In this document: piece after piece, positions 28,601-36,700 of the stretch
Layout: each line of letters begins with the position of its first letter
Numbering within the stretch: the stretch's first letter is position 1
Assembly (NCBI GenBank): GCA_018334015.1
Contig: JAGXTI010000007.1
Coordinates: forward strand, 1-64,000
Source: Silanimonas sp.
GTDB lineage: Bacteria > Pseudomonadota > Gammaproteobacteria > Xanthomonadales > Xanthomonadaceae
DNA: 64,000 nucleotides
Direction of reading: 5' to 3'
Program-made: the position numbers and the translations under genes
The notes under the pieces: generated by a model
What the model saw: only the letters and a program-made list of their open reading frames with translations
Told to the model about the DNA's origin: nothing
Databases searched by the model: none

Positions 28601-29643
28601 TTGAACACGCGGTCCTGGTCCTTGGCCGAAAGCCTGGCGTACAGCGGCAGCACCTCGGTGTCGCGGTACTTGCGGCGTTCGAGCAGATGATGCACTTCGC
28701 GGATCTCGCGCTCGCCGGCCAGAAAGACCAGCACATCGCCACGTGCATCTTCGCGGGTGATCTCGTCGCAGGCCGCCAGCAGGCCCTCGTAGAGCGATTT
28801 CTCGGTATCCGGCTTCGCGGCGACGTCGGCGTTCGTTTCCTCGAGCGGCCGGTAGCGCACTTCGACCGGGTAGCTGCGGCCCTCGACGCTGAGCACCGGC
28901 GCATCGCCGAAATGCTGGGCAAAACGCCCGGTGTCGATGGTGGCCGAGGTGACGATCAGCTTGAGGTCACGGCGCTTGGTCAGCAGACCTTTCAGGTAGC
29001 CGAGCAGAAAATCGATGTTGAGCGAGCGCTCGTGCGCCTCGTCGACGATGATCGTGTCGTAGGCCGAGAGGTAGCGGTCCTTCTGGATCTCGGCCAGCAG
29101 GATGCCGTCGGTCATGAACTTGATCAGCGTGTCCTCGCCGACCTGCTCGGTGAAGCGCACCTGCCAGCCCACCTCCTTGCCGAGCGGCACCTGCAGCTCC
29201 TCGGCCACGCGCTTCGCCACCGCACGGGCGGCGATGCGCCGTGGCTGGGTGCAGCCGATCAGACCGGCGGCACCGCGGCCGGCAGCGAGGCAGAGCTTGG
29301 GCAGCTGGGTGGTCTTGCCGGAACCGGTTTCGCCGGCGATGACGACGACCTGATGCTTGCGGATCAATTCAACGATCGCCTCGGCCTCGCGGCCGATCGG
29401 CAGCTCGGTGTCGATGCGCGGCTCGGGGCTGCGGGCGAGCCGTGCCTCGAACGCCGCTTGCGAGCGCGCGATGGCCTGTTCGAAGGCGGCCTGCGCCGCC
29501 GTCCTCGCCTCGCCCCGGGCTTCCGTGAGCCGCTTCTGCAGGCGCAGCAGACCAGCGCGGTCCTTGGCGAGGACGCGCTCGAGCGGGTCGGGGCGCGCGG
29601 CGCGGGGCGCGGGCGCAGCGGTGTGGGCGTCAGGCTCGCGCAT
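25654..29643 (-). CDS. hrpA: ATP-dependent RNA helicase HrpA
   Basis: This 1329-residue DEAH-box helicase carries Walker A GETGSGKTTQLPK, the DEAH box IIVDEAHERSLNID, SAT (VTSATID) and motif VI QRKGRCGRVSSG. The DUF3418 C-terminal extension, roughly residues 750-1329, is typical of HrpA (about 1300 residues). In E. coli it takes part in mRNA processing and rescue of stalled or collided ribosomes. The ATG at 29643 begins MREPDAHTAAPAPRAA; upstream frame is shadow. It is separate from the sulP gene 32 bases upstream. Confidence 0.95.
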   Translation of the reverse strand: MREPDAHTAAPAPRAARPDPLERVLAKDRAGLLRLQKRLTEARGEARTAAQAAFEQAIARSQAAFEARLARSPEPRIDTELPIGREAEAIVELIRKHQVVVIAGETGSGKTTQLPKLCLAAGRGAAGLIGCTQPRRIAARAVAKRVAEELQVPLGKEVGWQVRFTEQVGEDTLIKFMTDGILLAEIQKDRYLSAYDTIIVDEAHERSLNIDFLLGYLKGLLTKRRDLKLIVTSATIDTGRFAQHFGDAPVLSVEGRSYPVEVRYRPLEETNADVAAKPDTEKSLYEGLLAACDEITREDARGDVLVFLAGEREIREVHHLLERRKYRDTEVLPLYARLSAKDQDRVFKPGPKRRIVLATNVAETSLTVPRIRYVVDPGTARVKRYSPRMKLDRLHIEDIAQASADQRKGRCGRVSSGICYRLYSEQDFNSRPRYTDPELLRSSLAGVILRMLALGLGRVEDFPFLDAPDPRAVADGWQQLVELGAVDKHRQLTPVGRQMAAFAVDVKLARMLIAAKERGALREMIVIASFLGLQDPRERPAEAREAADRAHAAFADERSEFVSILKLWEAYRTAHEELSQSKLRDWCSQRFLNFLRLREWRELHRQLILNCEALGWAQNEVPADYAELHRALLAGLALQVGHRSEKGLYEAPRSRKFGLFPASTLASKPPPWLLCATLLDTAKVWGITAAKIEPEWVIDAVPHLLSRRHFDPHWSRRAGRVQGSEQIGLFGLVLLPKKPVHYGGLYPDEAREIFVRQALVTGEIDTRIPLVKRNLATLERALEEEAKQRRAGLVVDEDWQVRWYLDRLPSDVHNTAALESWYGKLDPAAKKALEWSLTELMSVEGSGIERFPAFLPLGDARLALHYRFEPGHAEDGVTLDVPLHLLPALDAARLSWLVPGLVEEKATALIRALPKALRRNFVPVPDFARAFALAYPNSDADSIGGALARFLAKATGVAISALDVDETVLEPHLRMNLRVGDTEMGTTGGRGPGFRVLGQSRSLDELKARFGTEAEKAFAARAGERLAREGLREFPAEPVPVEIAGAGGLPAFPALVLDGEDVALRVLADREAAAIAHAAGVLRLAEIALADTVKQARKQLPLNPKTAMVYTAVATAEQLRADLVAKALAALLDGDSNDHGSMATASPASSAHGLAVIRDRETFNKAIASVKQKLFAEAMARLKVAEAALSQYAEIRPKLEAPVLGWAKANLDDLRGQLAGLVHPGFVRETPPEAFKELPRYLKALALRAERALRDPVRDQQRMLEVQPFASALDEARRRGTALQPGWQALRWDLEELRVSLFAQELGTKRPVSAKRLARQLEALRNGTR

Positions 29644-29675
29644 CGGGCGCGCAGTGTAGCGCCGCAGCGCCGCCC

Positions 29676-31316
29676 TCAGCCGCTGGCCAGCGCCTGCATC
29701 GCCTGATGATGGCTGAGGAACACTTGGCCGGAGAGGCGCCCCAGGAAATCGCTGCGGCCGAGCCGGTCCATCACCGGGCCTTTCACTTCGGAAAGATGCA
29801 GCCTGAGCCCTCCCTCGCGCAACCGCTCGTTGATCGCCTCGAGGCTGTCGAGCGCACTGGCGTCGATGGCGTTGATGGCCGAGCACAGCAGCACCACATG
29901 GCGCAATCCGGGCCGCGCCGCGACCTCGGCATTGATACGGTCCTCCAGCGCGCGGGCATTGGCGAAGAACAGGCTTTCATCGACCCGCAGGGCAAGCACC
30001 TCGGGCCGGGTCTCGACCGCGTGGCGTTCGACGTTGCGGTAATGCTCGGTGCCCGGTACCCGGCCCACTTCGGCGATGTGCGGCCGGCTGCTGCGCCACA
30101 GATGCAACAGCAAAGAGAGCATCACGCCAGCGACCAGACCCTGCTCCACCCCGAGGCCCAGGGTGACCAGCACGGTGGCGAGCAGGGCGAGGAAATCGGC
30201 CTTGGCGTAGACCCAGGTGGTCCTGAAGACCCTGAGATCGACGAGCGTGAGCACGGCGACCACGATGGTGGCCGCCAGCGTGGCCTTGGGCAGGTGGTAG
30301 AGCAGCGGCGTGAGCAGCAGCGAAGCCAGCAGGATGCCGAGCGCCACCCACAGGCTGGCGACCTGGGTCTGCGCTCCGGCCTCGAACTGCACCACCGAAC
30401 GGGCGAAACCACCGGTCACCGGAAAGCCACCACTGAAAGAGGCGGCGAGATTGCTGCCGCCGAGCGCCAGCAATTCGCGGTCGGGATCGACCCGCTGGCG
30501 GCGCTTGGCCGCCAGGGTCTGCCCCACCGACACCGATTCGACGAAGCCCACCACGCTGATCAACAGGGCGGGAAGGAAGAGATCGGCCAGCAGGGCCGGA
30601 TCGAACAGGGGCAGGGTGAAGGGCGGCATGCCACGCGGCACCTCGCCCACCAGCGCCACACCCACAGCGCCGCCATCGAAGGCCAGCATCGAGGCCACGG
30701 CGAGCGCCAGCACCAGCACCGGCCCAGCGCGTGCCAGCAGTTCAGCGAGGCGCGGCGACAGGCCAAGACCACGCAGCGCCGGCTTGCCCCAACTGCGCAA
30801 GGCCAGCAGCAGGGCGAGGCTGCCCAAGCCGACCAGGGCGGTGGGGCCGTGCAGCCACTCGCCCTCGGCGGTGCCGAGCAAGGGCCCAAGCTGGCTGAAG
30901 GCGATCAACAGGGCGGCCGCGGTGATGAAGCCGGCGATCACCGGATGGCTCAAGAACTGCGCCAGCACCCCGAGCCGCAGCAGGCCCATCAGCAGCAGCA
31001 AGGCGCCCGACAGGAAGGCCAGCGTCAGCGCGACGGTGGCGTAGTGGGCGGTGCCCGCAGCGGCATGTTCACCGACCGTGGCTGCCGTCATCAGCGACAC
31101 CACCGCCACCGGCCCCACCGCCAGCACCCGGCTGCTGCCCAGCAGGGCATAGACCACGAGCGGCACCACGCTGGCGTAGAGACCGGCTTCCGGCGGCAGC
31201 CCGGCCAGCAGGGCATAAGCGAGGCTTTGCGGGATCAGCATCAACGTGACCACCAAGCCGGCCAGCGCATCGCTGGCGAAGCTGTGGCGGTCGTAGCCGC
31301 GCAAGGTGTCGAACAC
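29676..31316 (-). CDS. SulP-family anion permease with STAS domain
   Basis: This 546-residue protein has about 10-12 membrane segments with the SulP signature LMLIPQSLAYALLAGLPPEAGLYAS near the start, GGFPVTGGFARSVV in the middle, and a C-terminal cytoplasmic STAS domain (~430-540, HVVLLCSAINAIDASALDSLEAI). SulP proteins carry sulfate or other anions such as bicarbonate; the residues visible here do not decide the substrate. The neighbours (rhodanese-like protein, YeeE/YedE pair, persulfide dioxygenase-like enzyme) argue for sulfate or sulfite. It starts with GTG, six bases after the preceding gene. Confidence 0.9.
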   Translation of the reverse strand: MFDTLRGYDRHSFASDALAGLVVTLMLIPQSLAYALLAGLPPEAGLYASVVPLVVYALLGSSRVLAVGPVAVVSLMTAATVGEHAAAGTAHYATVALTLAFLSGALLLLMGLLRLGVLAQFLSHPVIAGFITAAALLIAFSQLGPLLGTAEGEWLHGPTALVGLGSLALLLALRSWGKPALRGLGLSPRLAELLARAGPVLVLALAVASMLAFDGGAVGVALVGEVPRGMPPFTLPLFDPALLADLFLPALLISVVGFVESVSVGQTLAAKRRQRVDPDRELLALGGSNLAASFSGGFPVTGGFARSVVQFEAGAQTQVASLWVALGILLASLLLTPLLYHLPKATLAATIVVAVLTLVDLRVFRTTWVYAKADFLALLATVLVTLGLGVEQGLVAGVMLSLLLHLWRSSRPHIAEVGRVPGTEHYRNVERHAVETRPEVLALRVDESLFFANARALEDRINAEVAARPGLRHVVLLCSAINAIDASALDSLEAINERLREGGLRLHLSEVKGPVMDRLGRSDFLGRLSGQVFLSHHQAMQALASG

Positions 31317-31322
31317 GGGCGT

Positions 31323-31751
31323 TCAGCTCTGCGGCGGCGGCGCGAGTGCCCGCAGGTCGTACCCGGCCCGCGCCGCCTGCTCCAGCAGTTCCGGCCAGGC
31401 CTGATGCCTGGCCTGCGAATAGACCCAGAGCACGGTGCAGCGCTGACCGGAGCGGCAGTAGGCCAGAATCGGCCCCGGTAGGCTGGCCAGCAGGCGCTCG
31501 AATTCCTGCACCTGCTGCGCGTTGATCAGCCCCCCCACCACCGGCAGGTGGGCGAAGCGCAGGCCCTGCTGCAAGGCAGCCTGTTCGATCGCCTGCCAAC
31601 TTGGCTGGTCGGGTTGTTCGCCATCGGGGCGGTTGCAGATCACGCTGCCGAAGCCGGCCTCGGCGATCGCCGGCAGGTCGGTCGGATCGATCTGCCCGGC
31701 CACGCAGAGCTCCGGCGTGAGGCAGCGCAGCTCCAGCGGCGGCGCACTCAT
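31323..31751 (-). CDS. TIGR01244/DUF442 sulfurtransferase-like protein
   Basis: This 142-residue protein belongs to the phosphatase/rhodanese-like DUF442 group. The P-loop AYCRSGQRC carries the catalytic Cys in CxxGxR form; upstream are GFGSVICNRPDGEQPDQP and the PVVGG segment usual in the group. These proteins are found fused to, or beside, persulfide dioxygenase (Blh) in sulfide-detoxification operons and probably move sulfane sulfur. Its ATG overlaps the stop of the YeeE-like gene (ATGA), so the two are coupled. An additional Cys directly after the loop Arg could form a persulfide relay. Confidence 0.82.
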   Translation of the reverse strand: MSAPPLELRCLTPELCVAGQIDPTDLPAIAEAGFGSVICNRPDGEQPDQPSWQAIEQAALQQGLRFAHLPVVGGLINAQQVQEFERLLASLPGPILAYCRSGQRCTVLWVYSQARHQAWPELLEQAARAGYDLRALAPPPQS

Positions 31752-32191
31752 GCCGGCGCGCTGCCGCTGGCGGGTTTCGCGGTGAAGCGGTCGACGACCT
31801 CGAACACCGCCATGCCGGCCAGCATGGCGAGCACGAAGACCAGAGCCATGGTCTCGCCCTGCGCCATGGCGACGATGCCGGGGCCGGGGCAGAAGCCGGC
31901 AAGGCCCCAGCCGATGCCGAACAGCAGGCCGCCGATCACGAGCCGGTGGTCGATGCGATTCTCCACCGGCAGCGCCATCGGACCGCCCAGCAGGGTGTGG
32001 CCACGCTGCCCCGCCAGACGGAAGGCCAGCACGCCCACCGCGATCGCGCCGCCCATCACCAGAGCCAGCGAAGGATCCCAGAGGCCGAACAGATCGAGAA
32101 AGCCCTGCACCTTGCCCGGGTCGGTCATGCCGGAAAGCAGCAGGCCGATGCCAAACAGCAGGCCCACGAAAAAAGCGGAAATCAATGGCAT
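31748..32191 (-). CDS. YeeE/YedE-family membrane protein, second half-unit
   Basis: This 147-residue inner-membrane protein has about four membrane segments. It carries the family motif GWGLAGFCPGPGIVA near residue 95, with the conserved Cys of YeeE/YedE thiosulfate/sulfur transporters. Such genes come in pairs, each giving half of a YeeE-like bundle; the partner is the adjacent gene 10 bases upstream. It probably imports thiosulfate or a related sulfur species. The frame is open further upstream, but the ATG at 32191 (MPLISAFFVGLLFG) begins the first membrane helix. Confidence 0.85.
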   Translation of the reverse strand: MPLISAFFVGLLFGIGLLLSGMTDPGKVQGFLDLFGLWDPSLALVMGGAIAVGVLAFRLAGQRGHTLLGGPMALPVENRIDHRLVIGGLLFGIGWGLAGFCPGPGIVAMAQGETMALVFVLAMLAGMAVFEVVDRFTAKPASGSAPA

Positions 32192-32201
32192 GGTCAGGCC
32201 C

Positions 32202-32639
32202 TCAGAGCAGGTGGCGGATGACAAAAACGGTGGCGAAACCGGCGCCCATGAAGCAGAGCGTGGCCACCAGCGAACGCAGCGAAAGCCGCGACAGGCCACA
32301 GACCCCGTGGCCGCTGGTGCAGCCCGAGCCATAGCGGGTGCCGAAACCGACCAGCAGACCGGCCACGATCACGAGGCCCAACCCAGCGTCGATGCGCGGT
32401 GCGGGCAGGAAGCCCTCCGGTGTCAGCCAGCCGAACACCAAGGGTGCCAGCAGCAGCCCGGCGATCAGCGCGATCCGCCAGTCCAAGCCGCCCTGCTGCG
32501 GCCGGAACAAGCCAGCAACGATGCCGGTGATGCCGAGCACCCGGCCGTTGAGCAGCACGAACAAGGCCGCGGCAAGGCCCAGCAGCAGGCCGCCGGCGAG
32601 GGAGGTCCAGGGCGTGAAGTTCACCCAGTCGATGGTCAT
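32202..32639 (-). CDS. YeeE/YedE-family membrane protein, first half-unit
   Basis: This 145-residue membrane protein carries the motif FGTRYGSGCTSGHGVCGLSRLS (residues ~97-118), with the two Cys typical of the first half of YeeE/YedE transporters. Four membrane segments are visible. It is the first gene of the minus-strand sulfur operon, directly behind a consensus promoter. Together with its neighbour it would make one full transporter. Similar pairs sit in the bigR operons of Xylella and Agrobacterium, next to Blh and DUF442 proteins. Confidence 0.86.
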   Translation of the reverse strand: MTIDWVNFTPWTSLAGGLLLGLAAALFVLLNGRVLGITGIVAGLFRPQQGGLDWRIALIAGLLLAPLVFGWLTPEGFLPAPRIDAGLGLVIVAGLLVGFGTRYGSGCTSGHGVCGLSRLSLRSLVATLCFMGAGFATVFVIRHLL

Positions 32640-32666
32640 GGCAAGCTCCTGCGGAAGAGTGCGTGC

Positions 32667-32695
32667 ATGCTATTGACCTTTCCATTAGCTGTCAA
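32667..32695 (-). promoter_or_regulatory. leftward promoter of the YeeE/DUF442/SulP operon
   Basis: Minus strand: TTGACA (32695-32690), a 17-base spacer, TAGCAT (32672-32667), 28 bases before the ATG at 32639. Its -10 abuts the -35 of the rightward promoter, and its -35 abuts the rightward -10. Confidence 0.7.
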
Positions 32696-32701
32696 TACAT
32701 T
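32673..32701 (+). promoter_or_regulatory. rightward promoter of the persulfide dioxygenase-like gene, with palindrome
   Basis: Plus strand: TTGACC (32673-32678), a 17-base spacer, TACATT (32696-32701), followed by a GAGG ribosome site before the ATG at 32731. The interval 32673-32695 is an inverted repeat, TTGAC...GTCAA with a 13-base centre, so one dimeric regulator bound here could close both promoters. An ATTAG motif occurs at 32683 and again at 32699. Confidence 0.7.
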
Positions 32702-32730
32702 AGGACTTATTCAATCTAACGAGGCCTGCC

Positions 32731-33606
32731 ATGTCGCCCACCCCGCTCTCGCCCACGGTCCACAGCCTGTTCGACCCAGCCACTTGGACCCTCACCCACA
32801 TCGTGCATGCCGGGCCGGGCAGCGCCGCCGCGATCATCGATTCCGTGCTGGACTACGACCCCAAGTCGGGACGCACCCGCACCGATTCGGCCGACCTCGT
32901 CATCGACTACGTGAAGGCGCAGGGTCTGCGCGTCGAATGGATCCTGGAAACCCACGCCCATGCCGACCACCTGACCGCCGCACCCTACCTGAAGGCCGCA
33001 CTGGGCGGACAAATCGGCATCGGCGCCCGCATCACCGAGGTGCAGAAGGTGTTCAAGGAGGTCTTCCATCTCGAACCCGGCTTCTGCGCCGACGGCTCGC
33101 AGTTCGATCACCTGTTCGCCGACGGCGACCGTTTCACCATCGGTGAATTGACCGGCACGGTGATCGGCGTGCCCGGCCACACCCCGGCCTGCGTGGCGTA
33201 CCACATCGGTGATGCGGTGTTCGTTGGCGACACCCTGTTCCAGCCCGATGTCGGCTCGGCGCGCTGCGATTTCCCTGGCGGCGACGCCCGCGCGCTCTAC
33301 GCTTCGGCCCGCCGGCTGCTCGCCCTGCCCGCCGAAACCCATCTGTTCCTCTGCCACGACTACCCACCCGCAGGCCGCGACCTGCGCGCCTCCTGCACGG
33401 TGGCCGAGCAGCGCGCCGGCAACATCCACCTGCACGACGGGATCGACGAGGAGGCCTTCGTGCGCCTGCGCACCCAGCGCGACGCCACGCTGGAGATGCC
33501 GCAACTGATCCTGCCTTCGGTGCAGGTCAATGTGCGCGCCGGTGAGCTGCCGCCGGCCGAGGCCAATGGCATCTCCTACCTCAAGATTCCGATCAATGCC
33601 CTGTGA
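32731..33606 (+). CDS. persulfide dioxygenase-like metallo-beta-lactamase-fold hydrolase (Blh/ETHE1 group)
   Basis: This 291-residue protein has the glyoxalase II/ETHE1 iron site: THAHADHLTAAPYL (HxHxDH), GVPGHTPACVAYH, and FVGDTLFQPDVGSARCDFPGG. The C-terminus has LFLCHDYPPAGR with the last metal-binding His. GSARCDF is typical of the Blh and persulfide dioxygenase groups, which oxidise glutathione persulfide to sulfite. It is divergent from the YeeE, DUF442 and SulP genes, which would supply or remove sulfur species. gshB elsewhere in the window supplies the likely co-substrate. No regulator gene of the BigR type lies nearby. Confidence 0.87.
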   Translation: MSPTPLSPTVHSLFDPATWTLTHIVHAGPGSAAAIIDSVLDYDPKSGRTRTDSADLVIDYVKAQGLRVEWILETHAHADHLTAAPYLKAALGGQIGIGARITEVQKVFKEVFHLEPGFCADGSQFDHLFADGDRFTIGELTGTVIGVPGHTPACVAYHIGDAVFVGDTLFQPDVGSARCDFPGGDARALYASARRLLALPAETHLFLCHDYPPAGRDLRASCTVAEQRAGNIHLHDGIDEEAFVRLRTQRDATLEMPQLILPSVQVNVRAGELPPAEANGISYLKIPINAL

Positions 33607-33612
33607 GCGTAG

Positions 33613-33688
33613 TGGTGGGCCGTGATGGATTCGAACCATCGACCAACTGGTTAAAAGCCAGCTGCTCTACCGACTGAGCTAACGGCCC
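33613..33688 (-). tRNA. tRNA-Lys (anticodon UUU)
   Basis: Read on the minus strand, this is a 76-base cloverleaf that begins GGGCCGTTAGCTCAGTCGG, has the anticodon stem GCTGG/CCAGT around loop CTTTTAA, the T arm GATGGTTCGAATCCATC, and ends ACGGCCCACCA. The acceptor stem GGGCCGT pairs perfectly with ACGGCCC, and CCA is encoded. It follows queC, the same neighbour as in Pseudomonas. A GC hairpin (CCGCCG-CAA-CGGCGG) lies just upstream of the mature 5' end. Confidence 0.98.
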
Positions 33689-33768
33689 GGAGCCTGTCCG
33701 CCGTTGCGGCGGGCGCGAAGTGTAACGCATGCGCCGCTCGGGTGGCAGCCGCTCATGGCGGCTCGCGT

Positions 33769-34515
33769 TCAGCCCGGCGCGTAGCGGGTGGGGTCGCTCA
33801 CGCCGGCCTTGGCGAAGCCCTCGGCGCGCAAGCGGCAGGCATCGCAGCGGCCGCAGGCCCGGCCCTCGGCATCGGCCTGGTAGCAGCTCACCGTCTTCGC
33901 GAAATCAACGCCGAGCCGCAAACCCTCGGTCACGATGGCGGCCTTGCCCATCGCGATCAGTGGCGCATGCACGCGGATGCCGCCCTCCTCGACGCCGGCC
34001 TGGGTGGCGAGGTTGGCAAGGCGCTCGAAGGCGGCGATGAACTCGGGCCGGCAGTCCGGGTAGCCGGAGTAGTCGACCGCGTTGACGCCGCAGAACAGAT
34101 CGCGGGCACCCAGCACTTCGGCCCAGCCCAGCGCGAGCGAAAGCATGATGGTGTTGCGTGCCGGCACGTAGGTGATGGGGATGCCCTCGCCCGGCGTCTC
34201 CGGCACGGCGATATCGGCGGTGAGTGCCGAACCGCCGATGCTGCGCAGATCGACGTCGACGAGCTTGTGGGCGACGGCGCCGAGGCTTGCGGCATGGCGC
34301 GCGGCGGCGTCGAGTTCGGCGGAATGGCGCTGGCCGTAACGCACCGAGAGCGCGTAGGCCTCGAAGCCACGGGCGCGGGCGATCGCCAGCACCACGGCCG
34401 AGTCCATGCCGCCCGAGACCAGTACCACTGCGCGCTTGCCGCGGCCATCCGGTGGGTATTCTGCCGCGGACTTCGTGCTGTCGAGGGTGAGCATCGCGTC
34501 GGTGTTGATCGTCAT
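33769..34515 (-). CDS. queC: 7-cyano-7-deazaguanine synthase QueC
   Basis: This 248-residue enzyme turns 7-carboxy-7-deazaguanine into preQ0 for queuosine. The N-terminal PP-loop reads [17 protein letters not shown], the middle has [19 protein letters not shown] and [17 protein letters not shown], and a zinc site near the C-terminus has SCYQ and [10 protein letters not shown]. Length is slightly above E. coli QueC (231) because of about 25 extra N-terminal residues; a second ATG eight codons in (MLTLDSTK) could be the start. It follows queE, eight bases downstream. Confidence 0.95.
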   Translation of the reverse strand: MTINTDAMLTLDSTKSAAEYPPDGRGKRAVVLVSGGMDSAVVLAIARARGFEAYALSVRYGQRHSAELDAAARHAASLGAVAHKLVDVDLRSIGGSALTADIAVPETPGEGIPITYVPARNTIMLSLALGWAEVLGARDLFCGVNAVDYSGYPDCRPEFIAAFERLANLATQAGVEEGGIRVHAPLIAMGKAAIVTEGLRLGVDFAKTVSCYQADAEGRACGRCDACRLRAEGFAKAGVSDPTRYAPG

Positions 34516-34523
34516 CGTGGCGG

Positions 34524-35231
34524 TCAGCGTCCTGGTTCGTCGCCCCAGAGCTGCTTGTGCAATTGCAACTGGAACCGCACCGGCAGGCGATCGGCGACGA
34601 TCCAGTCGGCCAGATCGCGCGGTGCCAACTGCCCGAAACTCGGCGAGAACAGCACCTCGCAGCGCTCCGCCAGACGGTGATCGGCCAGCATGGCTCTGGC
34701 CCAGTCGTAGTCGGCGCGGTCGCAGAGCACGAACTTGACCTGGTCCTTGGCGCTGAGCAGGGGCAGGTTGTCGAGCCGGTTGCGCTGGGCCTCGCCGGAG
34801 CCGGGGGTCTTCAGGTCGAGCACCCGCGAGACGCGCGCATCGACCGCGGCCACATCGAGCGCGCCCGAGGTTTCCAGCGACACCTCGAAGCCGGCATCGC
34901 ACAAGGCCGCCAGCAGCGCGAGGCAGCGCCGTTGCGCCAGCGGTTCACCACCGGTCACGCAGACATGCCGCACGCCGAAGGCGCGAGCCTGATCGACCAG
35001 TTCGGGAATCGATCGCCATTCGCCACCGTGGAAGGCATAGGCCGAATCGCAGTAGCGGCAACGCAGCGGGCAGCCGGTCAGACGGATGAACACCGTGGGC
35101 CAGCCGACCGAACGTGATTCGCCCTGCAACGAAAGAAAGACCTCGGTGACCTTGAGGCGCTCGGCCTGGACGATCTCGGAGGGACGCTCGCGATCGCTGG
35201 GCCGCTCGCGCAGGCGCGGCAGCGGGTCCAT
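34524..35231 (-). CDS. queE: 7-carboxy-7-deazaguanine synthase QueE
   Basis: This 235-residue radical-SAM enzyme makes 7-carboxy-7-deazaguanine in queuosine synthesis. The iron-sulfur loop [14 protein letters not shown] has the standard CX3CX2C spacing, and [10 protein letters not shown] is the SAM-binding GGE motif. About 25 charged residues precede the usual QueE start ([13 protein letters not shown]), so a later start is possible. It lies between cpoB and queC, as in Pseudomonas. Confidence 0.95.
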   Translation of the reverse strand: MDPLPRLRERPSDRERPSEIVQAERLKVTEVFLSLQGESRSVGWPTVFIRLTGCPLRCRYCDSAYAFHGGEWRSIPELVDQARAFGVRHVCVTGGEPLAQRRCLALLAALCDAGFEVSLETSGALDVAAVDARVSRVLDLKTPGSGEAQRNRLDNLPLLSAKDQVKFVLCDRADYDWARAMLADHRLAERCEVLFSPSFGQLAPRDLADWIVADRLPVRFQLQLHKQLWGDEPGR

Positions 35232-35234
35232 GCC

Positions 35235-36107
35235 TCAGGGCAGGTCGAGGGCCAGCGTGCGCAATCGGCTCTGGGCCAGACGCGCAGCATCGCTGCCGGG
35301 AAAACGGGCGATCACTTCGCGCAAGGTGGACTCGCCTTCGGCGGAGCGTCCCAGCTCAAACTGCGAATAGCCGACCTTGAGCAGGGCATCGGCCGCCTTG
35401 CTGGAGTCGGGGAAAGCCTGCAGCAGGTTCTGGAAGGCCTGCAGGGCCACGGCATAATTCTGGGTGACGTAATAGCTCTCGCCCAGCCAGTACCAGGCAT
35501 TCGGAGCCAAGCTGCCGTTCGGGAAAGCTTCAAGATAGGCTTGGAATCGCCGCGAGGCTTCGGCGTACTCGCCGTCCCGCAAGGCTTGGAAGGCGCTGTC
35601 GTAGAGCTCGCGCTCGCTGGCCGGGTTGGCCGCAGTTCCCGGCAAAGGCGCATTGGCCACACCGGCCACCACCCCACCGAGCCCGGCCGGAGCGGCAGGT
35701 GCGGCAGGTGCGGGTGGGGCGGTCTCCCTCACCGGAGCAGCGGGCGCTGCCAAGGCGGCAGGACCACCGGTAACAGGAGCGGCAGCACCCATCGCGGGGG
35801 CAGCAACGCCCTCGAGTCGGATCAACCGTGAATCCACGTCGATGTACTGCTCGCGCAGCGTCTGGCGAAGCCGGGCGTTGTCGTTCTGCAACTGTTCGAC
35901 CAGACCGCGCTGCGAGGCCAGCTCCTGCTGCAGGGCATTGATGCGGTTCAACAGTTCGATGTTGGCCTGGGTCTGGTTCTGGGTGAGCGCCTGGGCTTCG
36001 AGCCGCTCGACCCGTTCAGCCAGACTGGCGCGCTGCGCCAATGCCGAAGCGGCGGCCATGAAGGCCGCCGCTGCGATTGCGAGCTGTACGCCGCGCAAGA
36101 ATGTCAT
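35235..36107 (-). CDS. cpoB: cell-division coordinator CpoB (YbgF)
   Basis: This 290-residue periplasmic protein has a signal peptide (QLAIAAAAFMAAASALA), a trimerising coiled coil (~30-85, ERVERLEAQALTQNQTQ), a Pro/Ala-rich hinge, and three or so C-terminal TPR repeats (YDSAFQALRDGEYAEASRRF; APNAWYWLGESYYVTQNYA). CpoB binds TolA and PBP1B and couples outer-membrane constriction to peptidoglycan synthesis. It closes the tol-pal operon, four bases after pal. The hinge is unusually long and Ala/Pro-rich (~95-150). Confidence 0.94.
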   Translation of the reverse strand: MTFLRGVQLAIAAAAFMAAASALAQRASLAERVERLEAQALTQNQTQANIELLNRINALQQELASQRGLVEQLQNDNARLRQTLREQYIDVDSRLIRLEGVAAPAMGAAAPVTGGPAALAAPAAPVRETAPPAPAAPAAPAGLGGVVAGVANAPLPGTAANPASERELYDSAFQALRDGEYAEASRRFQAYLEAFPNGSLAPNAWYWLGESYYVTQNYAVALQAFQNLLQAFPDSSKAADALLKVGYSQFELGRSAEGESTLREVIARFPGSDAARLAQSRLRTLALDLP

Positions 36108-36110
36108 CGC

Positions 36111-36623
36111 TTAACGTGCGGTGTAGACGATCTCGACGCGACGGTTCTGCTGCCAGCAGGACTCGGTGCTCGCGGTGCAGGTCGGACGCTCTTCGCCGAA
36201 GGAGACGACGGTGAGCTGGCCAGCCGAACCACCGGCGGCCTGCAGGGCACCCATCACGGCATTGCCACGGCGCTCGCCGAGGGCCAGGTTGTACTCACGG
36301 CTGCCGCGCTCATCGGCGTGACCTTCCAGCGTGACGCGGGCTTCCGGGCGGTCCTGCAGGTAACGGGCGTGGCAAGCCATGATCGCCTGGAACTCCGGAC
36401 GGATGGTGGCCATGTCGAAGTCGAACAACACCGTGCGCTGCATCAGGCAGGGGTTGGTGTCGAGGTCCTGAGGACCGAAACGACCGTCAGCGACAGCCGG
36501 TGCAGCCGGGGCGGCCACTTGAGCGACTGGGGCGGGCTGCGGCTCTTCGCGAACCTGCCTCGCGCAGGCGGAAAGGACAATGGCGCATGCAGCGACCAGA
36601 GCAAGGCGGACGGTATTGTTCAT
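36111..36623 (-). CDS. pal: peptidoglycan-associated lipoprotein Pal
   Basis: This 170-residue outer-membrane lipoprotein has a signal with lipobox LSAC (Cys20) and an OmpA-type peptidoglycan-binding domain: VLFDFDMATIRPEFQAIM, VTLEGHADERGSREYNLALGERR and the ending RRVEIVYTAR. The key DAP-binding residues Asp and Arg in GHADERGSREYN are present. It partners TolB and links the outer membrane to the cell wall. It lies 77 bases after tolB. Confidence 0.97.
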   Translation of the reverse strand: MNNTVRLALVAACAIVLSACARQVREEPQPAPVAQVAAPAAPAVADGRFGPQDLDTNPCLMQRTVLFDFDMATIRPEFQAIMACHARYLQDRPEARVTLEGHADERGSREYNLALGERRGNAVMGALQAAGGSAGQLTVVSFGEERPTCTASTESCWQQNRRVEIVYTAR

Positions 36624-36700
36624 GGTTCAAAACCTCGTGGTGGTGGAATCGGAAAACAGCAGACAACGGTCAAGTGAGCAATGTGGCGGGCCCGTCCTGT

